DNA of 64,000 bases, from the NCBI GenBank assembly GCA_000467715.1, contig AJFK01001088.1, forward strand, positions 1-64,000, read 5' to 3'. The first letter of the stretch is position 1. Each line of letters begins with the position of its first letter. Below, one piece after another: positions 36,944 through 49,501 of the stretch. The position numbers and the translations under genes were made by a program. Source of the stretch: Hysterium pulicare CBS 123377 (Eukaryota > Ascomycota > Dothideomycetes > Hysteriales > Hysteriaceae). The notes under the pieces were generated by a model. That model saw only the letters and a program-made list of their open reading frames with translations, searched no databases and was not told the origin of the DNA.

Positions 36944-38669
36944 ATGTTATTCTCTGCTGCTGTCTTGGTCTCTGCCGCTGGTCTTGCAGCGGCATCTCCA
37001 CTCTCTTCACGTGCGAGTAATGATTCCTGCTATAGACAGCTTGGCTTACCACCTTCCTGGTCGTCCAACACCACATGCACTGGTGACGCTCAAAACACCT
37101 GCCGTACATTGTCGTACCTCCTCCCAAGCAACCACACATATACACCCTCATCCAGATACTATGAATACAATGTGGAGAAGCCATAGTAAGTTACATCATC
37201 ACTCCTTGAGAAAATCTATGCTAATGGCTCATGATTAGCACCGAGATTTGCTGGAAAGAACCGGCATGTTTCGTTACACCAAGCTCTGTCGAAGAAGTCT
37301 CCATCATAATGAGGGTTTTGTCATCTACAAACACCAAGTTTGCTATCCGCAGTCAAGGTTTCCTTGACATCCCGGGATGGAACGCTGTTGACGGAGATGG
37401 GGTTGTCATTGCTCTGCAGAACCTCAACAAGAAGGTGCTCAGTGACGACAAGAGCACTGCAACCATCGGTACTGGTCAGGCATGGGCCGATGTCTACAAA
37501 TGGGTGCAGCCCTATGGCGTGCAAGTCATCGGAAATAGGGAGCCTGAGATTGGAGTCGGCGGTTTTCTGCTCGGCGGTTTGTTGACCTCCCCTTATCCAG
37601 TAGACTTTATACTCATAACTTTCGATAGGTGGTATTGCCCTCTTCCCTGACTGGTACGGTTTAGGTATGGATCAAGTTGTGAGATACCAGGTTGTTCTGC
37701 CCAGCGGTGCCATCGTCAATGCTTCCCCAACCTCGAACTCGGATCTCTACAAGGCCTTGAAAGGCGGGTTGTCCAACTTCGGTGTTGTCACCGAGTTCGA
37801 AGTACTGACATCCCCCATCGTCGAGGTTGGCTATGAAGTCAACATCTATGCGCCAAACAACACAAAGACTCTGCTCGAGAAGTTCCACGCCTTTATCGAA
37901 GGTACTAACAATGGTACCTACTCTGGAAACGCCAGCATTCAAATGGAGATCAACCGTAACTACACCCTTATGTTCTATGGCATGGTTGGACATCCTGCCA
38001 CGGCTCCCGAGTTCGCTCCTTTCCGCTCTGTCCCTGTCATGAATGCAGTCATCAAGCCCGGTAACGGCACCGTCAATGATCTGCTCTTTGCCACTGAGGG
38101 TAACTCCGGCAACACTGGAGGCAACCCTGGCTCGTAAGTAGACAATACCGATCTTCCCCCGATCTTCGCTTAACCTTTCATTCAGATACTATGGCTCCTC
38201 CGTCTCCCACAAGGCCCCAGATGCCAGTATTATGCTTCAAGCATACGACGTATACCTTTCCCTCAGCAAGCCTCTGCCATCTTCAATGAACATGATCTAC
38301 GTGCCCCAAGGATTCTCACAAAAGATGGTCCAAGCCGGCAAATCCCGCAACGGCGGCAACTTGCTCAACCTCTTCGAAGGTTCTCAGATCTGGCACGACA
38401 TCTACACCACGTTCCCGGACCCATCCATGACCGGCATAGCCCAGACGGCCGTAGACTCGTATTACGCACAAGTTAGACAGATCGCCGAGAACAATGATGC
38501 CTTCCTCCCCTACATCTACCCCAACAACGGAAACCAGAACTTGAAGCCTCTAAGCGCTTACGGAGAGGAGAACTTCAACTTCATCAAGCAAGTCGCTCAG
38601 AGATATGATCCACGTGGTGTCATGCAGACGCTGCAGAATGATGGTTTCTTGATCCGCAAGGAACAGTAA
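36944..38669 (+). CDS. Secreted FAD-linked oxidoreductase, BBE/PCMH type (YanF-like)
   Basis: Flavin oxidase expected in the oxidation or epoxidation steps that turn the prenylated quinol into an epoxycyclohexenone. Four exons, 36944-37185, 37239-37576, 37629-38133 and 38186-38669, give 522 aa. A signal peptide is clear (MLFSAAVLVSAAGLAAASPL) and there are many N-glycosylation sequons, so it is probably lumenal or secreted. The FAD-binding PCMH domain shows VTPSSVEEVSIIMRVL, GTGQAWADVYKWVQPYG and GVGGFLLGGGIALFPDWYG. The C-terminal BBE-like end reads YGEENFNFIKQVAQRYDP. Where most BBE enzymes have SGGH with the 8-alpha-histidyl His, this protein reads FAIRSQGFLDIPG, so the usual covalent flavin His is replaced by Phe. 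It neighbours the prenyltransferase divergently. Confidence 0.87.
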
Positions 38670-38949
38670 GAACCTTTTCTTTTCGGGGCATAGAAAAAAG
38701 TCCTTGTACAGTGTAGCTAATTAGGCTCAATCGTCTTGACATTCAATCTTTCTCTCGTTTTTGGGTACGCATTTTCTTTTTGGGGACTTGGGTTGCATCT
38801 GGGTTTATAGACTTGTACAGACTTCATTGTAAAAATATTAAACTTACTGCTACCATTCATGGCCCTTTTCGCGGATCGTGACTTATCTCGTTTTCCCGTT
38901 GGGCTGATGTTCTGGTTGGTTTGCTCTCAATACCACTCAGCGGCTCAGC

Positions 38950-38957
38950 TCGGCCGA
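38950..38957. promoter_or_regulatory. Orphan TCGGCCGA palindrome
   Basis: Perfect copy located about 280 bases past the oxidase stop codon, with no flanking gene start. Confidence 0.35.
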
Positions 38958-39453
38958 ACAGCTCAAGGCAGTTTCTCCAGCCTCTATGTGGGCACGTTCA
39001 CGTATCCAATCGGTCCAAGTCGGTCATACACATGGCGTCATCGGTTTGCAGTCTATTAGCAGATAATATCCTGAACCCAAATGTTTTAATAAATCATGTT
39101 AGCGCAGTCTGTATCATTACTTCGAAGCTCCTACTCCGTACACAGCTTTCCCTCACCTCCGCAGTGTCATAAAAGTCGACCGCTGCTCTACTCTCTTTAA
39201 GGAATGCATCGATACTCTCGCACGATAGGTGCAATCAAGAATGGAAGTAATTTCAATAAATTGGCTGGGGACTCCATTAAAGGACTATGCTTAGCCGAAT
39301 CGCTCGCTTTCCCACAAGATCTGGAACATGCGTATAATCAACTCAGCCAGCAACGCAATTCAGGTAACAGCTTCTCGTAGCAAAATCAAAAAATAGTAAC
39401 AAATGAAACACTGCGTGTATTTGATATGACGTCAAATGAGCGACTTTCTTTAA

Positions 39454-39461
39454 TCGGCCGA
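39454..39461. promoter_or_regulatory. Orphan TCGGCCGA palindrome
   Basis: Perfect copy in the same convergent gap, about 475 bases beyond the 3' end of the P450 gene. Confidence 0.35.
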
Positions 39462-39935
39462 AAGCTGGGGTGGAAGCTTAAGTCAGCTGGGAACCTTAAC
39501 GCAACCCACCCCGAGCTGAAATGTTCAGCGCGAACGTCGGAAATAGAAATGAACGGACGAGTGCGTAGCTTTCCTTTTTATGCAAACGAATTTTTGGACT
39601 TTTGGGAAGCTGGAAATTATTCACGAGGGCGTTTCGCTGTAGCGAGAATTATAGTCTTTTCGTGGAAAATGGTATTCTAGTGCGGGGTATGGCATATGAT
39701 GACTATACAGGAATTCGAGTTCTGCAAAATTAGAAGATTTGATGGAAATGACTTAAATTGGACTTGGAGTTTGCCAGTAAAATTTGGAACGAAATCACAT
39801 TTTACAACACCAAGGAATTCAGTAGCCTCTTAATAAAACTCCATGCGAACGGTGACTTCCGACCAAAGTAAATGATATACAAAAACCCGAGAAAATTGAT
39901 GTAAAAGAAAATTTGGCTGACAAAAAGGAAAACAT

Positions 39936-41688
39936 TTAGATCTCAAACTTGCTGAAAACATTCTGGGAAGCCTCCTCGTACTCCGCAACAATAGCAGCCT
40001 TGCGTTTCTCCGCATCGGATCTCACGGTAACATCACAGTCATAGGGTTTCGCACAGTGCAAGAATCCCTCAGAATAGCCGGTAGTGGGATCGACGTCAAT
40101 GGGCGACCCCTTCCTCTCCTTGAATTCGAAGGCCCAGAGGAGTTTGGCAATTCCGAGGAACAAATTGCGCTCAGCGAGATGAATACCAGGGCAAAGTCGG
40201 CGGCCTGAACCATAGCCATAGTGGTCACGTGATGCGTAATCGGCCGAGACTGCGTATTCGGAGGCGAGCTGAGTTCGGCCGTTATAGCGCTCTGGATCAA
40301 AGATTGATGGGTGCGATTCAGTGGCAGTACGGGGAGTATTATGGAGACCCCAGACGTTAATGAGGACGGTGGTGCCTTTGGGGATCATGTAGCCATCAAT
40401 AACGTCATCTATTTTGAAGTATTAGTGGCTTGAAGGAACCGGTGTTGGGGTCAATTTCGCTGATTCGGCTTACCGGCACTGGTGGCGTGAGGAAACGCGA
40501 GAGGCGTCACCGGACGCCAGCGCATGGTTTCCTTGACAATTTGAGCGACGTATGAAAGGTTGGCATAGTCTTCCCATCGAGGCGTCCTGTCAGCGGGAAC
40601 GACCGAGTCTATTTGTTGCTGGGCCTTCTGTTGAACTTGGGGCCATTTCATCATGGCGTGGATGAAGGCGAGTATAATCGAAGAAGTTGTGTCAGAACCG
40701 CCTTCCATGAGCACACCACCGAGGAAGTTGATCTCGTCCTTTTTCAGAGTGACACCCGGTTCTTGGTCGAGGACGTAATCAAGGAAAGATTCGCGGTTGA
40801 AACCTGCTTCACGGCGCTTAGTTACTCGTCCGACCATTTTGCCGTATAGGACGTCCATCGATCGGCCGACACCATTCGAACGAGACCGCCAGTTGTTGAA
40901 TAGCGATTCAGGAACCCATTTCAAGAAAGGAAGAATATCGACTGGAGGAGTTTGGCCGGTTTCCATGACTTTGGACCACCTCTCCATGATCTCGTAAAGC
41001 TCAAGCATGTGAGGAACCTGAACGTTGGCAGTACGGATACCGAAGACGATACTCATGATAATGCTATTACTGAAGCGCTTAGGGTGAAGCATGAGGTCCT
41101 GTGGTGCGGTCATGACATCGTAGACCATTTGAGTGGCTTCGGCATCGACTAGTCTGATATGCTGTTTCTCGACTCGCGACTCGTTGAACTGTGACTGGAG
41201 AAGCTTGCGGAAAAGACGCCATTTCTCGCCATAGTTCATGACAAGAAGGTGGTTACCTCCAGTGATGAGATCATGAGCGACATGGGATTTGGGTCTGTCG
41301 CTGTAGATGTTTCCTTTCTTATCGATCAGTTGCTTAACAAGACGAGGCTCTGTGATCACCACGGCGGTTGCGGGGCCGAGCTTGAGAGAGAATATGCCGC
41401 CATAAGTCTTAGCCCATTCAGTGAACCTTAGAAGACGTTAGTAAGATGCGCATAATGATCATGAGTGCAGATGGGTACTTGTAATGAGCTCCAGATGCTG
41501 GAAGTTGGTGAAGATTGCCAATCAAAGGTTTTGTTGGCGGGCCTGAGACATGTGTCAGTGAAGGTCAGCCTTGAGATGTGATGAGATATGTTACCTGGTG
41601 GAAGACCCTTGGCTCTGCGTCCAACTGGGTACAGAAGAACAACAGCTGCCACCACAGCTACAATAACTAGATACGCCGCGATAGCCAT
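39936..41688 (-). CDS. Cytochrome P450 (YanC/PatH-like), probable m-cresol hydroxylase
   Basis: Microsomal monooxygenase expected to hydroxylate m-cresol to toluquinol. Four exons on the minus strand from ATG 41688: an N-terminal anchor (MAIAAYLVIVAVVAAVVLLYP), the proline hinge GLPPGPPTKPLIGNLHQLP formed across the first splice, then FTEWAKTYGGIFSLKLGPA. The I-helix oxygen motif reads GGSDTTSS, the ExxR motif ETMRWRP, and the heme loop YGSGRRLCPGIHLAERN with the Cys ligand. The HNTPRTATESHPSIFDPERY segment is standard. The general pattern (short PPxRR-type hinge, GSGRRLCPG) resembles the fungal CYP family of the patulin and yanuthone m-cresol enzymes. Roles of the two cluster P450s are assigned by this resemblance and could be reversed. 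Confidence 0.86.
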
Positions 41689-41776
41689 GAGATGGAACTG
41701 TTGAAACAGTGAAAGACAACTTCAGAAGTAAGTCTCCAAGGCTGAGGGGTAAAAACCACATTTTAGAGGGGAAGAA

Positions 41777-41901
41777 TCGGCCGGGATTGTGCCACGAAGT
41801 CGCCTGGTTCTCGGTGTCGTATAACCATCGTTTCGGCCTATCCTGTGAAACGAGCAGGTAGCGCTCTGGCTGGATGTCTATGCTCCCCAGTTTTCGGCCG
41901 A
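41777..41901. promoter_or_regulatory. TCGGCCGG and TCGGCCGA elements, first P450 promoter
   Basis: TCGGCCGG at 41777-41784 and a perfect TCGGCCGA at 41894-41901, about 90 and 206 bases upstream of the P450 ATG. Confidence 0.55.
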
Positions 41902-42639
41902 CAATAGATGTATCATTGGCTTATAAGTTGAGAAATGTGCCAATCAGGCCGAGCTAATGAGAAGGCTGTACGGCTTTCCTCCCACACTGGAACGCATGTT
42001 GCTGGCTGAGGCAGGTGAGGAGAAGGCTGATATGCGGAGAAGCGGCTTGGTAATCCAGAGTCTTCTTGGCAGATGCACCTAGCATAAAACAGCTATTATC
42101 CTTTTAGACTGAGCTGGAAGACAGTCTGTCTACGAAGAGTCTCAATTCTACGCGAATTAAGAGTGAACATTCTACGATCAAGCATAACACGACGCTTACG
42201 TCAATGTGGCGGATACACGTGACTTACAGCCCGTTAACCATTTCAGGTTAGGGCGGAGATATGCTTACCTTAGCTCACTTAGAAAGTTCAACTCGATAAC
42301 ATTACCAACTCCTATGGCCACTTTTAGGAATTTACACTTATCCAGACTGCTATATCACTAGCTCTATATGATGTCAATAATGCCAAGGCTAGCGCTCGAG
42401 AAGACGTCGATTTCTATATTATCCGAATGAGCGAGTTCCCTGCGCAGCTGATGTAACATGCCCTCTCCGCCGACTTATCAAATCGGCAACGGAATGAAAC
42501 GGCATACTTCGACCACTTGCATGGAAGACGGTCACTTGCTGGTGGGGCCGAAATTAAGGTAGGACAAGCGAAAAATTAGACAGGTCCCGGCCCAGCTATT
42601 GCTCAAATCTAGATCGAGGATAAATCAGACACGAGATGG

Positions 42640-43310
42640 AAACGGTGCTTCTGCAAAGCCTTACGATCTGAAGTACGAAACCGCCTTATACAAATGCGTT
42701 GTAACGATCGAGTTGGAATAGATACATTCTTCTCTGATCATATCTGTGATATGAACATAGCAGTTAGCCAGGGCGAGACGGCTCTTCATATTGCGGCGCT
42801 CAGCGGAAACCTCGAAGAGTTCGAATACCTTGTCTCTTGCGGATTTCACATTCAAGTAAAAGACACTAAAGATGATTCTATTCTCACTTATATCGGAATG
42901 CGGTTTTTTAGATATGCTCAAATTATGCACGAGCTACATGCAGAATGAATCGAAGCAGCACGGGTGGTCACTCCTTAACTGGACTTGTAGAGCAGGTAAT
43001 CCTAAGGTTGTCAGAAGAATTCTTGGAAAAGGATATCCAAGTTAAGTCACGTCGACATAGTTTCTCGCTATGAACTGGACATCGTACGCTATAGCTGTGT
43101 ACTACAACAGTGAAAAATTATCGATATGCCTACCGAACACCCCTCTGTTTAGCTCTCATTTTTACCTTTGCTTTTGTCATTTTGAGACTGCTGGGACGCA
43201 GTGCACTCCGCTAGATTGTGCCTGGCCGCTGGGGCAACCGCGGAGTACTGCTTATGGCCTTGCTACGAAATTCCTTTCTCCAAAAAATATCTCTGGGGGG
43301 TAGATATCTG
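42640..43310 (+). pseudogene. Decayed ankyrin-repeat gene
   Basis: Ankyrin-like segments appear in order but in different frames: GETALHIAALSGNLEEFEYL (about 42772), LLNWTCRAGNPKVVRRILGKG (about 42970) and CTPLDCAWPLGQ (about 43202). Between them there are stops and frame changes, and no start or end could be placed. The TALHIAA and TCRAGNPKVVRRIL patterns match the ankyrin consensus (TPLHxAA, xAxxxGxxxVVxxLL). It sits between two cluster genes but has no obvious role in the pathway. Most likely a dead remnant inserted or left by rearrangement. Confidence 0.6.
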
Positions 43311-43840
43311 AAAGTGCGATATTGCGCTCTTCTATAACATCTTGCACCGCAAGGTCCCTATATTTCTTCCGCTCTAGTCCGAAATATGCAGATGTAGGCT
43401 TAAGATTGCAGCTTAATGTTTTCAATACTTGGTCATCATGACGAACAATAACCTGGACCAGCGTTGGTTTGAAGAGACACGAAACTTTATTTTGTTGAAA
43501 TACAACTGCTGACAAAGTAAGGAGATCTAAGGTACTCTGAAATGAAACCCCCATAACTCAAAATACCCCGTCCAAGAACTCCAAAACGATTAAATGCCAG
43601 ACAGTATTTCTACACGCCAACAGAACATGAGAAGAACGCTACACAAAGAGACCTCGAGACATAATGGGAAAGGTCTGGGAAGATGCCAAAGCAAAAGTAA
43701 CAAAAGGAAAAACAAACCCAGACCCTTGCACCGAGAGATATTTATACCGACAAAAGAATCGAAAGGAAAACCAAAAAGAGTCGTCAAAGTTTCGACGTGA
43801 AATGAAAAACATCCATCGTACATTTTCAATTATTCATCCT

Positions 43841-46800
43841 TTAACCCTCCTTTTCAAAGTGCGCAACGATATGTGCAACAGTGGGGCAATTCCAAAGTAG
43901 CGTAGGTCCAACAGTGAAACCAAGCTTTTGTAGTCTGCGTCGCAGACCAACAGTCATGACGGAGTCCATACCAAGTTCCACCAGCGCCGTGTGCTCATCA
44001 ATGGAGTCGATCGAAAGCGACAAGACCGCAGAGACACAGTCCAGAACTCGATCCTTGAGCGACTTAGGCGCCGCAGCAGCCTCTCCTGCGCCAGCCATTT
44101 GCGCGGCCTCGATGCCCGCGGGCGGAAGACGAACGGCGGAGTCCGCGAGGATGTGGTGCGGAAGGGTCTCGCCGTGTTCGATGGGTCGGGCGCGGAGAAC
44201 GACGGCGTGGTCGGTGTGGGCTTCGTAGATCTGGTCGAGGGCATGCTTGGCTTCTTCGAGCGTCACGTCAGTGATGCCCTTGGCCTCGAGCTCGGCGTCG
44301 ATGAAAGTGGTGCTGACGGACATGCCGAGGCCTCTCCAGCTGGTCCATTGGATGCTGAAGGTGTTGTCGCCTTGGCTGTTGCGGTGAGCGGCGAGAGCAT
44401 CCAAGAAGGAATTTCCGGTCGCGTAGGATGCTTGGCCTGGGAAGCCGACTAGTTGACCGCAGGAAGAGAACATGATCATGAAGTCGAGAGTACCGGTGGG
44501 GTACATCTTGTGGAGAGTCATGGCACCGTTGATCTTGGGGGAGGTGACGGACTTGAAAGCATCCATGGTGACTTCGGAGACCATTTGGTTGTCAAGGGTT
44601 CCGGCTGCGTGGACGACACCGAGGACGGGTGGTAGACAAAGCTGGTCGAGGGCTGTCTGGAGCTTCTCAGCTGCATCGTCAGCGCTGATGTCGACGGCAA
44701 CGACGTAGATTGAGGCACCACGGCCTTCAAGAGCGAGAAGTTCCCGGATCAATGGGTCACTGCTTGTTGCGCTCCAAGTTCGGCGGGGTGGCAGGCTGCG
44801 ACGGGAGTTCAACACAATGCGTGTAGCGCCCTTCTCGACCATCCATCGGGCAGTCTCGATACCCAAGGCACCAAGACCACCAGTGATGAGGTAAGTGCCA
44901 TGGACAGAGAGGCGGAGTATGCCCTTGCAAGACTTGTGCTTGTCAGCATCGACAAGGAGAGGACGAAGACGGCCGCTGCGGGCAACACCATCCTCAACTC
45001 GGACCACATCAATGCCTTGGACATATTTCATGGCTTGGATTGGGAGGGTGGAGTCCTCGGAATCGATGAGGCCACCAAAGATCTCTGGGTGCTCGCTCTG
45101 AATGATGCGGGAAAGACCAATGAGAGGAGCCTGGGACAGAGCCTGGTTGTCGGCACCACCGTGGGCATTCTCGGTCAAGCAGAAGACCACCGCCTTGGAC
45201 TTGGCCTCAAGAAGGCTTTGAACAAGAGCCAAAAGGCGTTCGCAGTTGCGCATGGACACCTCGAAGACACCCTCAGCGGAGTGGGCAGTCTCTGCGACAT
45301 AGGCGATGACGGAGCGTTCGCCAGCGTTCATGACTTGGCTCATCTCAGATACAAGATGAGCCTTGATCGATTTCTTGGCCAGTTGCTTGGACCAGCCTTG
45401 AACAGTCTCGGTGTTGTTGGCGAGCAAGAAGACTTCATCGAACTTGAGACCCTCCTCGGCAAGTTGGACTGGTGGCCAAGCGATGCGGTGAATCAAACCA
45501 CCATCAGACAAGGGGCTGACGGAGTTACCCTCAATGCTTGCGAAAGCAATGTTCTTGACATCGACAAGAACTTTACCATTCTCGTCGCAGACGAGCACAT
45601 CGGCGGCGAACTCGTGCTCTTGCGGGTTGCGCTTGCAGTAGATGTAGCTCATTTTGGGAGGAAGGGATCCGGGGAGGAGAGTCACAGCATCGACAGCCGT
45701 GGGCATGCGGAGAAGTGGCTGCTTCCAGAAGACAGTGGAGCTGATAGAAGTCATGGCATCAAGGGTTGAAGCCCAGGAGTTACCACCGAAGTGCTTGGAG
45801 GTTTCCTTGTTCTCTGGGTCGGCATCGACGATAGTCAAGTACTCGTCGTCGTTGCGGATGTGCTCAAGCACTTGCCATGGGAAGCCCATCTCCGAAACGC
45901 CCACCTCAGCAAGGTAGTCAATTGAGAAAGTGGGCTTCAGCTTCACGTCCATTCGGGCCCTCATGCCTGCAATGTCGATGACCTGGCCGACACGGTTATC
46001 GGGATCTTCAGGCCCAACAGCAGTGACTGTATTGGTCAACCACGAGTGGTTGTTGGCTTCCTCGCCATGGGCGGCAGCTAGCCTAGAGGAGATGGTAATC
46101 TGGTTGTTCTCGTGGAAAATCTGGACTTCACGTGGTGGCTCAACAACGACAGGTGATCGAAGGCTGACGTTTCGGAGAGCACGTCCATTGGTGACTGTCA
46201 GGAAAGAGTTGAGAAGAACGGCAGCAGGCACGATCTCTGATCCGTGAAGAGGATGGCGACCGGGGAAGGGCTTAGCGTCTGAGTGGAGGTAAGCTTGCCA
46301 CAAGGTGGCGCTCGTGCCATTGATGTTGGTCTTCTCTCCAAGAAGCTTGTGGCCATGGATATCGACGCTTCGGTTGCTGCTGACGCAGTGCTTTGGCTCC
46401 TCGAAGGTGGGCCAGAAGTTCTGGTGGTCCCACTGTGTGCCCGGAACATCGTGATTCCATCGACCGAGGAGACCTTTCTTGAAGTCGATGACATCTCCAG
46501 CACAGTGGAGCTTGCTAAGACCAAGGAGCAGGGTCTTGGTCTCATCCTGGTGGCGCATTCCAGTGGGGATGACGGTTGCATCGGAGATTCCGGCGACATC
46601 GAGGGTCTCTTGGAGCGAGTGAGAGATAATGGCGTGGGAAGAGACTTCAACGAACATCCTGAAGCCATCCTGGACAGCTTCGGCGATAGCATTCGTAAGC
46701 CTAACAGGCTTGATCATGTTATCAACCCAGTAATCAGCTCCGCGCTCATCAGTGGCCTTCGGGTCATCCAGAGAAGTGGAGTAAAGAGGGATCTGTGCAG

Positions 46801-49230
46801 CCTTGGGGCGAATGTCATTGCCCAAAGCAGCGAAGAGTGGGTCAGCTAGTTGCTGAAGAACAGGACTGTGGAAAGCGACATCAGTCTTGACCATCCTGGC
46901 CTTGACTCCCTTCTGCTCCCAGATAGCAGTGACGGCCTCGACGGCGTTGACGGTTCCAGAAACGACACATGACTCTGGTGATGAGTAGATGGCGACGACG
47001 ATATCCTTTCGGCCTTGGAAATCCTTCTCAGCCTCGGCGGCAGGCATGTTGACCAAAGCCATAGAGCCATAGCCTGCAACGCGGCGGTAGAGGATTGCTC
47101 GTCGGCAGCAGATGATTGCTCCCTCAATAGGGCTGAGAGCACCAGCGACAACGGTAGCAGCAATCTCACCAAGAGAATGACCAAGAACAGCCTTCGGCTC
47201 CGCACCTTTCTCCCTAAGAGCCGCAGCCATACCAATGTGCATGACATAGGTCAGGACCTGGGCCTTGTCGGTCTCATCGCAGTCTCCAGTCTGGAGGGCT
47301 TCGGTGACGGAGAAGTCCATCTCTCGCTGGACGATTTGCTCAAGCTCGTTGACAGCTTCAGCAAAGGCCTGGCTCTGCTCAAGAAGAACGCGGCCCATTC
47401 CCTTCCATTGAGCACCGTGTCCACTGAACACCCAGATAGCTCCCTGACTAACATTTGCAGGGGAAGACTTGGCCGAAACAACTCCCGCGCTCCTCTTGCC
47501 TTCTGCCAGGGCGGTTAGCTGTTCGATGGCGTTGGTCTTGCTTGAGACAACCATGGCCTTCCTATATCTGTGTTGAGTGCGCTTGGCCGCAAGAGTGAAG
47601 GCGACGGAATCCATGTCGAGGTCTTCCGGTTGCTTCTGTAGCCAGCCTACAAGCTCAGCAGCTTGTTTCTGAATCCGTCGTTCCTGAGGTGCTGAAAGGA
47701 GGAGAACAGTGGGTTGGTTTGAGGGCAGCTTGTCTGCGACAAAGTCCCGCAGGGGTGTGTAGTCTTTAGCAGCCTGGATAATGGCGTGTGAGACGGTACC
47801 TCCATAGCCGTAGGAGGCAATGGCAGCAGTGCGAGGAGTTCTGCTGGCTGGGAAAGGTGTGGCTTCGGTGACTGGGTGGATGCGGGCAGCTTTCCAGTCA
47901 ATCTTGGTGTTCAGATTGACCAGGTTGGCCTGGGGAGGAATCAATCCCTTCTCAACTGCCATGACGGCTTTGATGAAGCCCATGACACCAGCTCCGGCTT
48001 CCAGATGACCAATGTTTGGTTTGACTGAGCCGATGATGGCATCGGGTGCATCAGCCTGGCGAGCCGAGCCGTAGACGGACGCCATAGCGGCGGTTTCAGT
48101 TTTGTCACCAAGTGGTGTGGAAGTAGCGTGGGCTTCGATGTAGTTGACTGCGCTGGCAGGAAGGCGTGCTTCCTTGAGAGCTAAACGGGCGACTTTCTCC
48201 TGGGCAAGCTGGTTGGGAGCCATGATACCGTTGGTCTTGCCATCGGAACCGACAGCAGAGCCGATGAGAACGGCGAGAACGTTGTCCTCATCGCGAATAG
48301 CATCGGAAAGACGCTTAAGGATGACAACACCAGCACCTTCACCACGACCGTAGCCGGAAGCGGAGTCGTCGAAAGATCTGCAGCGACCCTCTGGAGAAAC
48401 GGCACCGGCAACGTCCAATACCCGGGTAAGGTAAGGGCTAATATGAGCATTCACACCTCCTGCAATAACAAGGGATGTCTCGCCGGCAATGAGGGCTTGC
48501 TTGGCTTGATGGATAGCAACAAGGGAGGAAGCACATGCACCATCTACAGCATAGGTGGGGCCAGCGAGATCAAGGATGTAGGAGATACGGTTAGGAATAC
48601 CGCAGTACGCCGTACCGATACCCATCCATGCATCGATTTTGTTGATGTCTTCGAGGATAAGGCGGGAGTAGTCATCGGAGTTGACACCCATTATGCAGGC
48701 TGTATCGGTTCCAGAGAGGCTTTGTAGAGGGATACCAGCGTGCTCAAGAGCTTCGCATGCAACTTCGAGAGTGATTCGTTGTTGGGGGTCCATCTGCTCG
48801 GCTTCTCGACCAGCAATGCCGAAGTATTGAGCATCGAACTGCTCCATGTTGTTGATGAAGTAACCCTTGGTGGTTGTTTTTTCTAGAGTCTCGGCACTCT
48901 GGGGTTGTCGGTTCTTGAAGGGCGCCCATCGCTTTTCTGGCATTTCGCCGCACGCATCCCCTTTCTTCATCAAGAAATCCCATAGCTGGGATGGAGTGTT
49001 GTTATCACCTGCTACACGGCAGGCATAACCGATGACTGCAATGTCTATACGATTGAACGCTTTAGCAAGTCATATAGTAAGAATATGGGGAACTACTTAC
49101 CATTGCAGCCGTTGGCGGAAGTGCTCTCCGGTGGCGTGGCGGCGAAGGTCGCGCCTTCGTCGAAAGGAGAGGGAGAAGAGACATCAGACCCCATATCGGA
49201 GACGGATGATGAATATGAGCCGATAGCCAT
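43841..49230 (-). CDS. 6-methylsalicylic acid synthase-type partially reducing polyketide synthase (YanA-like)
   Basis: Iterative type I PKS making 6-methylsalicylic acid from acetyl- and malonyl-CoA. Exon 1 49230-49101 and exon 2 49044-43841 splice at phase 1 (GCND/IAVIGYACRVAG) to 1777 aa. Domain order: KS (active Cys in VDGACASS, about residue 214; His in EAHATSTPLGD about 349 and NIGHLEAG about 390), AT (GHSLGE Ser about 667), dehydratase-fold/thiohydrolase (HPLHGSEIVPAA, about 975), KR (GGLGALGIETA, about 1434) and ACP (GMDSVMTVGLR Ser about 1738). There is no methyltransferase, enoyl reductase or thioesterase, and the length matches 6-MSAS. The gene shares a divergent promoter with the terpene cyclase, carrying two CGGCCGA elements. 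The 6-MSA product is inferred from architecture and from the neighbouring decarboxylase. Confidence 0.94.
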
Positions 49231-49501
49231 TGTATAAGTTATATTATCAGTTATATCATCAGTGGGATCTGAGAGATGTGAAGCGAAGAGATGCTGAATG
49301 AGTGGATGGATGACCTTGGAGTAAAGAAGAAAGAGACGAGCGTGAAGTAGTAGATATATAATGGTGAACATGTATCGTCGATTGAAGCTCAAACAGGCAT
49401 TGAAATACTCGGCCTAGTTACTTAGACTCCCTCGCGAGATGCTTAGTGTAGGGCTGAGCTCAGCTCGTGGTCCAAACGTCTAACGTGGCCGGCCGGGGTT
49501 C

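Larger units (their letters stand above)
38670..39935. other. Convergent gap with orphan palindromes, no gene
   Basis: 1.27 kb between the 3' ends of the oxidase and the first P450. It holds two perfect TCGGCCGA copies although no promoter is needed here. The frame at 39426-39680 has no recognisable product. Confidence 0.5.
41689..43840. other. 2.1-kb gap between P450 and PKS genes
   Basis: Holds the P450 promoter (palindromes at 41777 and 41894), the decayed ankyrin gene at 42640-43310, and the 3' flank of the PKS. A 100-codon minus-strand frame at 43252-43554 (including ERKKYRDLAVQDVIEERN) is unassigned. Confidence 0.5.

Noticed and set aside
40240-40869. TCGGCCGA copies inside the first P450 coding region (40240, 40862).
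   Set aside because: They fall in codons and can arise by codon choice; not counted as operators.
43252-43554. Minus-strand frame of 100 codons downstream of the PKS.
   Set aside because: Partly overlaps the ankyrin remnant on the other strand and resembles no known family; left unassigned.
43881-48727. Many long plus-strand frames (up to 289 codons) opposite the PKS.
   Set aside because: They are antisense shadows of the GC-rich PKS coding sequence and contain no recognisable domain.
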